Source: T1Sed10-7 sp040904745
GTDB taxonomy: Bacteria > Actinomycetota > Nitriliruptoria > Nitriliruptorales > Nitriliruptoraceae
Direction of reading: 5' to 3'
Assembly: GCA_040904745.1 (NCBI GenBank)
Contig: JBBDSW010000129.1
Coordinates: 44,850-108,849 of the forward strand
DNA length: 64,000 nucleotides
The notes beneath the pieces were generated by a model. The model saw only the letters and a program-made list of their open reading frames with translations, had not been told where the DNA came from and ran no database searches. This document shows positions 1 through 7,394 of this stretch, piece after piece. Position numbers and translations under genes: made by a program. The stretch's first letter is position 1; every line of letters begins with the position of its first letter.

Positions 1-18
1 CGTGAGGAGCGAGAACGC

Positions 19-2805
19 GTGAGCAACAAGGTCCGCGTCTACGAACTTGCCAAGGAGACCGGCCTCCACAACAAGGAGGTCCTGCGTCGCCTGTCCGATC
101 TCGGTGTCGAGGCCAAGAGCCACTCATCGTCGATCGACGACGCCGATGCGGCGCGTTTCCGGGAGTCGCTCGGCAAGGGCGACGCTGAACGCAAGGCCGA
201 GCAGGAGGCCAAGCGTCGCCGCGAGCAGGCCGAGCTCGAGCGGTACCGCTCGATGCAGGCTGCCGCCCCGCCCGAGCGCACCAAGGCTGCCAAGGTCCTT
301 CCGCCGCACCTGCGTGAGCAACAGGCCGGTGGGGGGGCGACCAGCGCGCCGGAGGCGCCGTCGACGACGCCATCCGCCGATGCGCCGGCTGCTGAGGACA
401 CCGCCGCTGCGGAACCGTCGACCGCTGACGCGGGTTCCACAGCCGGGGAAACGCCGGTTGCGGAAGAGGGCACGGGCACGACGACCCCGGCCGAGGGCGA
501 GGGCGCTGGCGCCAAGCGGATGCCCGGCGCTCCACCACCGAGGCTCAAGCCTGGTGAGGCCCCGCTGCGGCCACCGTCGCAGCGCTCTCAGCAGGCGCCA
601 CCGACCGCCACCGGCGAGGCTCCGGAGGCCCGCACACAGTCGGATCAGGTCCTGCCGCAGCAGGGGTCCGGGAAGCGGTCGATCCCGCCGCCGTTGCGCA
701 AGGCGCCGGCACGTCCGCCACAGCAACCGAGCCCACCGGCCGGTGGCCGCGGCGCGCCCGCGGGTGGTCGTGGTGGTCCCGGCGCGGGTCGCGGCGGTGC
801 ACCGTCAGGTCCCGGCGGAGGTCGGGCTGCACCGGCCGGCGGCCGCGGCCCCGGCTCCTCTCCCTACCGTCAGCCCGTCGGTCGCAGTGGTCCCGGAGGT
901 GGTGGTGCACCCGGACGGGGTCCGGGTGGCCCGAGCGGCACCGGTGGACCCGGCAGCGGGAAGACCAAGCGCAAGAAGAAGCGCGAGAGGCAGTCGCCCG
1001 CGGAGCAGGAGCTCCAGCGCGGTCCGATGCGTCGCGATGTGCCGATCGAGGACCAGATCCAGGTCGAGCGCATCGACATCGTGTCGGGGATCACGGTCGG
1101 CGAATTGGCGGACAAGCTCGGCGTGGCCGGTGCGGCGCTGGTGAAGAAGCTGTTCGACATGGGTGAGATGGCGACCGTGCAGCAGACGCTGCCCGACGAC
1201 ACGGTCGAGATCATCTGTGCGGACCTCGGTGTCGCCATCTACTTCATGTCCGAGGAGGAGCTCGAGTTCGGCATCGAGGCGCCGGAGGACCCCGAGCGCC
1301 TGCGGCCGCGCCCCCCGGTCATCACGGTCATGGGCCATGTCGACCACGGGAAGACCAAGCTGCTCGACGCCATCCGGCAGACGGACGTGGTCGCCGGTGA
1401 GGCCGGTGGCATCACCCAGCACATCGGCGCCTACCAGGTCACCAAGGACGACCGGCAGATCACCTTCATCGACACCCCCGGGCACGAGGCGTTCACCGCC
1501 ATGCGTGCTCGCGGGGCACAGGTCACCGATGTGGCGATCCTGGTCGTGGCGGCCGACGACGGTGTCATGCCCCAGACCCGGGAGGCGATCGCGCACGCGA
1601 AGGCGGCCGATGTTCCGGTCGTCGTGGCGATCAACAAGATGGACACCGAGGGTGCGGACCCCGTCAAGGTCAAGAGCCAGTTGACCGAGCACGATCTCGT
1701 CGCCGAGGACTTCGGCGGCGACGTGCCGATGGTCGAGGTCTCCGCACTCCAGAAGAAGGGGCTCGACGACCTCCTCGAGGTGGTCCTCCTCCAGGCCGAC
1801 CTGCTCGAACTGCAGGCGGATCCGGACAAGGATGCTCGCGGCCGTGTCGTCGAGGCACACCTCGACCGTGGCCGTGGTCCGGTCGCGACCGTGCTCGTGC
1901 AGGGTGGAACGCTCCGCCGCGGTGACATCCTCGTCGCGGGTACCGCGGACGGCAAGATCCGAGCGATGTTCGATCACAACGGCCAGCAGGTCGACGAGGC
2001 CGAGCCGTCCCGCCCGGTCCAGGTCCTCGGACTCAACGAGGTCCCGGAGGCCGGTGACGAGTTCCGGGTCGTCGACGCGGAGCGAGCCGCCCGTGATGTC
2101 GCTGAGCGTCGGTCCGCACGTGAACGGCGCAAGGAGCTCGCCGAGCGGCGGCCGACGACCTTGGAGGAGTTCACCTCGGCGGTGCAGGCCGGGGACAAGG
2201 CCACCCTCAACGTCATCATCAAGGCGGACGTCTCCGGTTCCGCCGAGGCGCTCGAGGATGCCCTGGTCAAGCTCGAGCTCGACGAGGTCCAGGTCCGGGT
2301 GCTCTCCAAGGGGGTCGGCGCGATCACCCAGGGTGACGTCCGGCTCGCCGAGGCCTCGGACGCGATCATCGTGGCGTTCAACGTGCGCCCCGGTGCCAAC
2401 GCCCGCGAGGAGATCGAGCGCTCCGGCGTCGACGTGCGCACCTACCGGATCATCTACGAGGTGATCGAGGACATCGAGCGTGCGGTCAAGGGGCTCCTCG
2501 CCCCGGAGTTCCGCGAGGAGGTCGTCGGGGAGGCGGAGGTCCGCGAGATCTTCAAGACCCCGAAGGGCTTCGTGTTCGGTTGCATGGTCACCAAGGGGGA
2601 GGTCAAGCGCGATGCCGGCGTCCGCGTCATCCGCGACGGTGTGGTCGCGGCCGAGGACACCATGACCTCCCTGCGTCGGTTCAAGGACGACGTCCGCGAG
2701 GTCCGGGAGGGATTCGAGTGCGGCATCGGTCTGGCGAAGTTCCAGGACGTCAAGGAGGGCGACCTACTCGAGGCCTATCAGACGGTGGAGGTCGAGCGCG
2801 GGTGA
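19..2805 (+). CDS. infB: Translation initiation factor IF-2
   Basis: GTPase that brings fMet-tRNA to the 30S subunit and promotes subunit joining. The 928-residue protein starts at GTG 19 behind GAGGAG. It has an IF2_N helix domain (about residues 1-52), a long Pro/Gly/Ala/Arg-rich linker (about 55-325), a second IF2_N segment (about 340-405) and the G domain: G1 GHVDHGKT at 439-446, G3 DTPGH at 485-489, NKMD at 539-542. The C-terminal domains II-IV follow. The low-complexity linker is typical of actinobacterial IF-2. It is the first gene of a tight cluster with ylxP, rbfA, nrnA, truB and ribF. Upstream nusA-type genes would lie outside the window. Confidence 0.98.
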   Translation: MSNKVRVYELAKETGLHNKEVLRRLSDLGVEAKSHSSSIDDADAARFRESLGKGDAERKAEQEAKRRREQAELERYRSMQAAAPPERTKAAKVLPPHLREQQAGGGATSAPEAPSTTPSADAPAAEDTAAAEPSTADAGSTAGETPVAEEGTGTTTPAEGEGAGAKRMPGAPPPRLKPGEAPLRPPSQRSQQAPPTATGEAPEARTQSDQVLPQQGSGKRSIPPPLRKAPARPPQQPSPPAGGRGAPAGGRGGPGAGRGGAPSGPGGGRAAPAGGRGPGSSPYRQPVGRSGPGGGGAPGRGPGGPSGTGGPGSGKTKRKKKRERQSPAEQELQRGPMRRDVPIEDQIQVERIDIVSGITVGELADKLGVAGAALVKKLFDMGEMATVQQTLPDDTVEIICADLGVAIYFMSEEELEFGIEAPEDPERLRPRPPVITVMGHVDHGKTKLLDAIRQTDVVAGEAGGITQHIGAYQVTKDDRQITFIDTPGHEAFTAMRARGAQVTDVAILVVAADDGVMPQTREAIAHAKAADVPVVVAINKMDTEGADPVKVKSQLTEHDLVAEDFGGDVPMVEVSALQKKGLDDLLEVVLLQADLLELQADPDKDARGRVVEAHLDRGRGPVATVLVQGGTLRRGDILVAGTADGKIRAMFDHNGQQVDEAEPSRPVQVLGLNEVPEAGDEFRVVDAERAARDVAERRSARERRKELAERRPTTLEEFTSAVQAGDKATLNVIIKADVSGSAEALEDALVKLELDEVQVRVLSKGVGAITQGDVRLAEASDAIIVAFNVRPGANAREEIERSGVDVRTYRIIYEVIEDIERAVKGLLAPEFREEVVGEAEVREIFKTPKGFVFGCMVTKGEVKRDAGVRVIRDGVVAAEDTMTSLRRFKDDVREVREGFECGIGLAKFQDVKEGDLLEAYQTVEVERG

Positions 2806-2824
2806 ACGAACCCGGCGGGATGCC

Positions 2825-3172
2825 GTGAGCGACGCGAGGGATCGAGGCCGGGTGCACTTCGGTATCGCCCGGGTGGACCTGTACCTCCCCGGCGTGGACA
2901 GCCTCAAGGGCAAGCGAGCGCTACTGCGTCGAGCCCAGGCCGCCCTGACCGACCAGCTCGGCCTGTCCGTCGCCGAGGTGGGGGGTCAGGACCGATGGCA
3001 GCGGGCGATCCTCGGCGTGGCCGTCGCGAGCTCGACCGCGACCGGCGTCGACCGGGTGCTCGATCGCCTGACGGCCGTCATCGAACGAGACCCGCGCATC
3101 GAGGTGCTCGCGATCACCGAGGTCTCCGACCAGCTCGACGGTGATCTCGGGACCGAGACGATGCCCAACTGA
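2825..3172 (+). CDS. ylxP: DUF503 (YlxP-like) protein
   Basis: A 115-residue DUF503 protein. The family sits between infB and rbfA in many Gram-positive genomes, and its role in ribosome maturation is suspected rather than proved. Visible features are the N-terminal VGIARVDLYLPG-like strand (HFGIARVDLYLPG here), the conserved SLKGKR motif, and a predicted alternating alpha/beta fold ending in ITEVSDQLD. GTG 2825 is the start, 19 nt after the infB stop. Function is inferred from position only. Confidence 0.88.
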   Translation: MSDARDRGRVHFGIARVDLYLPGVDSLKGKRALLRRAQAALTDQLGLSVAEVGGQDRWQRAILGVAVASSTATGVDRVLDRLTAVIERDPRIEVLAITEVSDQLDGDLGTETMPN

Positions 3173-3217
3173 ACATCGATGGTGGTGGAAGCCCCCACCG
3201 AGAACGAGGAGCCAGCG

Positions 3218-3676
3218 ATGGTCCGCAAGCGCAACCCACGCGTGGACAAGCAGGTCCGCGCGGCCGTGGCCGACCTCCTCGAGACCGAACTCTCGGACCC
3301 GCGGTTGACGTTCGTGACCATCACGGAGGCCGATGTCACGCCGGATCACGAGGTCGCGACCGTCTACTACTCCTCGCTGGATCCGAGCGTCCTCAGTCGG
3401 GATCCGCAACGGACCGGTGGCGACCGTGTCGCGGACCCGGAGGATGTCGCGGAGGCGCTGGCGAGCGTGGCCGGCCGGTTGCGTGGGCAGGTCGCCCGGC
3501 GAGTCGGACTGAGGGCCACTCCGGACCTGCGTTTCGTTCCCGACCCGGTGACCGAACAGGCCGCTCGCGTCGATGAGCTCCTGCGGGGGCTCGAAACCCG
3601 GGGTGAGGTGCCGCCGGGCACCGGTGGGATCGCCGATGGTGAACATCCCGATCGCGACCCGGAGCCGCCACGGTGA
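3218..3676 (+). CDS. rbfA: 30S ribosome-binding factor A
   Basis: Binds the immature 30S subunit and helps 16S rRNA 5'-end maturation and cold adaptation. I place the start at ATG 3218 (152 residues) because GAGGA lies 7 nt upstream and the protein then opens with KRNPRVDKQVR, the usual RbfA beginning. An in-frame ATG at 3179 would add 13 unrelated residues. The KH-like core (about 5-125) contains LETELSDPRL and FVTITEADVTPD, both family hallmarks. The acidic, Pro-rich tail after about 128 is lineage-specific. The last 4 nt overlap the nrnA start. Confidence 0.95.
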   Translation: MVRKRNPRVDKQVRAAVADLLETELSDPRLTFVTITEADVTPDHEVATVYYSSLDPSVLSRDPQRTGGDRVADPEDVAEALASVAGRLRGQVARRVGLRATPDLRFVPDPVTEQAARVDELLRGLETRGEVPPGTGGIADGEHPDRDPEPPR

Positions 3677-4704
3677 CCGTCTCGAGCAGCGCCTTGGCGC
3701 CCTGGCGTGGGGACCTCGATCCGGCCGCCCACATGGCCGCGGTCGCGGCACTCAGGGATGCCTGTGAGCGCGGCTCGACGGTCCTCCTCGCCGGGCATGT
3801 CGGCCCCGATGGCGACACCCTCGGCTCGGTGCTGGCCCTCCACCTGGCGCTCGGCGCCGCCGGCGCACACACGCTCCCCACGGTCGGGGAGGAGCCGATC
3901 GCCGTGCCGCGCGAGTTGCGTCCCCTGCCTGCCAGCGACGAGCTGGTCGAGTTCACCCACCTGCCACCTGCCGCCGAGGCCGACCTGCTGGTCACCCTCG
4001 ATGCGGCCAGCCCGGACCGTCTCGGCCGGATCGGCGACCATCTCGCCGCCGGGGTGCACACCCTCGTCGTCGACCACCATGCCCGGGCGACGAGCTTCGG
4101 GGACATCCGCCTGATCGCGCCACGTGCGGCGGCCACCGTGCAGCTCGTGGCCCTGCTGCTCGACGATCTCGAGCTCCCGCTCACCAGCGAGGTGGCGACC
4201 TGCCTGTACGTCGGCTTGGTCACCGACTCCGGTCGCTTCTCCTATGCGACCACCGACGCGAGCGCCCTCGAGCTCGGGGCACGCCTACTGGACGCCGGTG
4301 TGGACCATGTCGGTTGGAACCGTCGGCTGTTCGAGACCCGATCCCTCGGGGAGGTGCAGTTGCTGGGACGGGGCCTGCAGCGTGTCGCCTTCGTCGCTGA
4401 TGTCGGTCTGGTCCATACGCGCCTGACCCACGATGAGGTCGCACGGACGGGCGACGGCGACGAGTCGAGCGAAGCGTTGGTCGACGTGGTCAGATCCGTG
4501 GATGTGGCCGAGGTCGCGATGGTCCTCAAGCCTGGACCCGACGGCACCTGGAGAGGCTCCCTGCGCTCGGCTGGAGCGGTGGACGTCGGGCGGATCGCGG
4601 CGTCCTTCGGTGGTGGGGGACACCGGGCAGCTGCGGGCTTCACGACCGACATGGAGGCGGAGACCGTGGTCGAGCAGGTGACCGAACTCCTCGGGGAGGC
4701 CTGA
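3673..4704 (+). CDS. nrnA: DHH/DHHA1 phosphoesterase (NrnA-like)
   Basis: Bifunctional oligoribonuclease and pAp phosphatase family, degrading nanoRNA and 3'-phosphoadenosine 5'-phosphate with Mn2+. Residues that should bind metal are visible: H42, D46 and D48 in GHVGPDGD, D in TLDAASPD, and the DHH triplet at 134-136. The C-terminal DHHA1 domain carries GGGGH at 313-317, which binds the substrate. At 343 residues the length is normal. The GTG start overlaps the rbfA stop by 4 nt, so translation is probably coupled. The neighbours (rbfA, truB) match the usual actinobacterial position. Exact substrate preference cannot be read from sequence. Confidence 0.95.
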   Translation: MTVSSSALAPWRGDLDPAAHMAAVAALRDACERGSTVLLAGHVGPDGDTLGSVLALHLALGAAGAHTLPTVGEEPIAVPRELRPLPASDELVEFTHLPPAAEADLLVTLDAASPDRLGRIGDHLAAGVHTLVVDHHARATSFGDIRLIAPRAAATVQLVALLLDDLELPLTSEVATCLYVGLVTDSGRFSYATTDASALELGARLLDAGVDHVGWNRRLFETRSLGEVQLLGRGLQRVAFVADVGLVHTRLTHDEVARTGDGDESSEALVDVVRSVDVAEVAMVLKPGPDGTWRGSLRSAGAVDVGRIAASFGGGGHRAAAGFTTDMEAETVVEQVTELLGEA

Positions 4705-4707
4705 CAC

Positions 4708-5655
4708 ATGGGACGCAGACCGCGGCCCAAGGGCCCCGTTCGTGATGCCGTGTTGGTCGTCGACAAGCCGGCCGGGCCGACCTCCCACGACGTGGTGGCA
4801 GCCGTGCGGCGCGTGATCGGCCACTCGCGCGTGGGACATACGGGCACGCTCGATCCTGCGGCCACGGGGGTCCTGGTCCTGGGTCTGGGGCGGGCCACGA
4901 AGCTGGTCCGCTTCCTGCAGGCGGGGACCAAGACCTACGCCGCCAGGATCCACCTCGGCGTCGAGACCGACACCCAGGACGCCGAAGGTGTGGTGCTCGC
5001 GACCACGGATGCGAGCCACCTCGACGAACGCACGGTCTGTGAGGTCCTGACCAGGTTCCAGGGCGAGTTCGAGCAGGTCCCGCCCATGGTCTCCGCCCTC
5101 AAGGTCGACGGCGAGCGTCTCCACGCCAAGGCGCGTCGCGGGGAGGAGGTCGAGCGTGCCGCCCGGCGTGTGCGGGTCGACTCGTTGGTGCTGGACGCGT
5201 TCACCGCCGGCGAGGTCACCGAGGTCTCGGTCCTGCTCACCTGCTCGGCGGGGACCTACGTACGCACGATCGCGCACGACGTCGGCGCGGTCCTCGGCGT
5301 GGGGGGATCCCTGGCGAGCCTCCGTCGGATCGCCAACGGGCCGTTCGTCGTCGATGAAGCCCACACGCTCGACGAGGTGGTCGGGGCGGGCCAGGAGGGC
5401 GTCCCCGCGCTGAGCCTCGACGTGGTGAGCGCCATCGAACGGGTCCTCGAGGTCGAACACGTGACGGACGAGGATCTGGCGAGGAGGGTGACGCAGGGCC
5501 GGTCGGCTCCCGCCCTCGGCCGCGACCGCCCCGTCGCCCTGATCCGACCGGCATCAGCTGAGCGACCACCACAACTCCTGGCGATCGTGGCCGACGACGG
5601 GGCCGGGCGATCCCGTCCTGAGCTCGTCTGGACCCGCCCGGAGGAGCTCGCATGA
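4708..5655 (+). CDS. truB: tRNA pseudouridine(55) synthase
   Basis: Makes pseudouridine 55 in the T-loop of tRNAs. The 315-residue protein has the TruB signature GHTGTLDPAATG with catalytic Asp49, the KPAGPTSHDVV motif (20-30), and the RRGEEVERAAR and TYVRTIAHDVG motifs of the catalytic fold. The last 65 residues form a PUA-like tail. ATG 4708 follows the nrnA stop by 3 nt, and the TGA overlaps the ribF ATG. It belongs to the same operon. Confidence 0.97.
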   Translation: MGRRPRPKGPVRDAVLVVDKPAGPTSHDVVAAVRRVIGHSRVGHTGTLDPAATGVLVLGLGRATKLVRFLQAGTKTYAARIHLGVETDTQDAEGVVLATTDASHLDERTVCEVLTRFQGEFEQVPPMVSALKVDGERLHAKARRGEEVERAARRVRVDSLVLDAFTAGEVTEVSVLLTCSAGTYVRTIAHDVGAVLGVGGSLASLRRIANGPFVVDEAHTLDEVVGAGQEGVPALSLDVVSAIERVLEVEHVTDEDLARRVTQGRSAPALGRDRPVALIRPASAERPPQLLAIVADDGAGRSRPELVWTRPEELA

Positions 5656-6578
5656 CCGAGATCGCCTCCTCGCTCGACGACCTCGACCACCAGCCGTCCG
5701 CGGTGACGATCGGGAACTTCGACGGTGTCCATCGCGGTCATCAGGTGCTGCTCAGGCGGGCTGTGCAGGCCGGGCAGCAGCTCGGGGTTCGCTCGGTAGC
5801 GGTGACGTTCGACCCCCATCCAGCGGCGGTGTTGCGGCCCGATGCGGCGCCTCCCCAGCTCCAGTCCCTCGAGGCGCGCATCCAGGCGCTGTCGGAGACC
5901 GGTGTCGACGCGGTGCTGGTGCTGCCCTTCACGCCCCGGCTGGCTGCCTCGAGCCCCTCCGAGTTCGTTGCCGACGTGCTGGCCTCGCAGCTCCAGAGCG
6001 TCAAGGTCGTCGTGGGGACCAACTTCCGGTTCGGTGCCAAGGCGGCGGGCGACGTCGTGACGCTCGTCGAGTTGGGAGAGATCCACGGGTTCGTGCCGGA
6101 GGCGGTGACACTGCTGGAGATCGACGGCCGGCGCATCTCCTCCTCCGCGGTCCGAGAACATCTGCTGGACGGTGATCTGGCATGGGCGCTGGCGGCGCTG
6201 GGGCGTCCCCATGAGCTGCCGGGTCGGGTCGTCGCAGGGGAGGGGCGTGGGCGTCGCATCGGCTTCCCCACGGCCAACCTCGCCGTGCCGGACGATCTGG
6301 TGGTGCCGGCGTTCGGTGTCTACGCCGGCCACGTCCGACTCGACGGGCGTGTGCATCCAGCCGTAACCAACGTCGGCGTCCGTCCGACCTTCCACGGCAA
6401 GGAGCGCACGATCGAGGCACATCTGCTCGACCAGGAGCTCGACCTGTACGGCCGGGACCTGACCGTGACCTTCGAGCACCGCATCCGGGGAGAACGACGG
6501 TTCGACGGGCCGGACGAGCTCGTCGCGCGGATCCGGATGGACGTCGACCAGGCCCGTGGGTTGCTCGGTCTGGGGTGA
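5652..6578 (+). CDS. ribF: Bifunctional riboflavin kinase / FAD synthetase
   Basis: Converts riboflavin to FMN and then FAD. The N-terminal adenylyltransferase domain (about 12-165) shows TIGNFDGVHRGHQ, the nucleotide-binding HxGH-type site, and ISSSAVREHLLDGD. The C-terminal flavokinase domain (about 180-305) shows GRGRRIGFPTANL and GVYAGHV. At 308 residues it is full length. ATGA overlap with truB implies translational coupling. It is the last gene of the infB cluster; the next gene lies 309 nt downstream. Confidence 0.97.
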   Translation: MTEIASSLDDLDHQPSAVTIGNFDGVHRGHQVLLRRAVQAGQQLGVRSVAVTFDPHPAAVLRPDAAPPQLQSLEARIQALSETGVDAVLVLPFTPRLAASSPSEFVADVLASQLQSVKVVVGTNFRFGAKAAGDVVTLVELGEIHGFVPEAVTLLEIDGRRISSSAVREHLLDGDLAWALAALGRPHELPGRVVAGEGRGRRIGFPTANLAVPDDLVVPAFGVYAGHVRLDGRVHPAVTNVGVRPTFHGKERTIEAHLLDQELDLYGRDLTVTFEHRIRGERRFDGPDELVARIRMDVDQARGLLGLG

Positions 6579-6887
6579 GGCACCGGCGGTGCAGCTTGCC
6601 AGGCATCGTGCTGCGCGACCGAGCGGCGGTGGTCGTGCGCTTGCCGGAGGCCACCCCCTGTGACACACTCGTCTGGACGGCCCGACGTGGGTCGTTCCCA
6701 CCGTGCCCGTTCGGGTGTCGGGATCCCTCGAGCACCACCGTGAAGCCGGCCATCTGGCCGGTACCGCGCTCCGGTGCGAGGTGCCAGCGCGCGCGTCGTG
6801 GCGCATGCCGGCACGGGACCCCTCGGTGACGGTCCAGTGACCGTCCCACCCGGCGCGGCAGGGCCCACCACGATCCGGAGAACAGAC
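6579..6887 (+). promoter_or_regulatory. rpsO promoter and leader region
   Basis: This 309-nt non-coding stretch separates ribF from rpsO. A weak sigma-70-like candidate is TTGCCG at 6641-6646 with a poor -10 near 6664-6669 (CACACT). About 40 nt before the rpsO start lies a hairpin, GACGGTC/GACCGTC (6828-6834 and 6839-6845) with loop CAGT. In several bacteria ribosomal protein S15 binds its own leader and represses translation. Whether this hairpin does so is inference. Confidence 0.4.
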
Positions 6888-7172
6888 TTGGCAACCACCA
6901 CGCCAACCAGCCTGCCAGACGACAAGCAGGCCATCATCGAACGTTTCGCCCGCGAGCCGGGCGATACCGGCTCCCCCGAGGTGCAGGTCGCGCTGCTGAC
7001 CAAGCGCGTCACCCACCTCACGGAGCATCTCAAGGAGCACAAGCAGGATCACCACTCGCGACGCGGACTGCTGAAGATGGTCGGTCAGCGTCGCCGCCTG
7101 TTGAACTACCTCAAGGCATCGGACATCGAGCGGTACCGCGGCCTGATCGCGGAGCTCGGTCTCCGTCGCTGA
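6888..7172 (+). CDS. rpsO: 30S ribosomal protein S15
   Basis: Primary 16S rRNA-binding protein of the 30S platform. I choose TTG 6888 as start (94 residues) because CGGAG sits 7 nt upstream and the protein then matches the usual 89-residue S15 length. The longer upstream reading has no S15-like residues. Hallmarks are the GDTGSPEVQVALLT segment, HLKEHKQDHHSRRGLL with the rRNA-contacting H-K-D-HHSRRG stretch, and the RRRLLNYL helix. pnp follows, the conserved rpsO-pnp pair. Confidence 0.97.
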   Translation: MATTTPTSLPDDKQAIIERFAREPGDTGSPEVQVALLTKRVTHLTEHLKEHKQDHHSRRGLLKMVGQRRRLLNYLKASDIERYRGLIAELGLRR

Positions 7173-7209
7173 ACCCCCCGGTCCGGGGTCGCGGATGCGA
7201 CCTCGGCCC

Positions 7210-7244
7210 GTGTCGTCGCCGGCCGTCGTGGCCGGGCGCGACAC
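7210..7244 (+). promoter_or_regulatory. Long hairpin in the rpsO-pnp spacer
   Basis: GTGTCG pairs with CGACAC, and CGCCGGCC pairs with GGCCGGGCG with one bulge, around the loop GTCGT. The hairpin lies in the 222-nt spacer before pnp. In E. coli the same position holds an RNase III-cut hairpin through which PNPase represses itself. A similar role here is inference. It lacks a T-tract, so a simple terminator is less likely. Confidence 0.5.
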
Positions 7245-7394
7245 CGCGTCGCCACGGACCCTCGGACGTCAGTGGAGACGGCTCGACCGCTCACCGGAGC
7301 GAGCCGCCCCCACTGATGCGCCGGAGGTCGGCGATGCGACCACCCGCACACCGCGTGTCGGGTGAGACGCAAGAGACACGAACGGAGGCCCACC

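Noticed and set aside
805..1977. Long minus-strand ORF inside infB
   Set aside because: Out-of-frame shadow: it covers the conserved IF-2 G domain on the other strand, and its residue composition (Asp/Arg/His-rich) fits no family.
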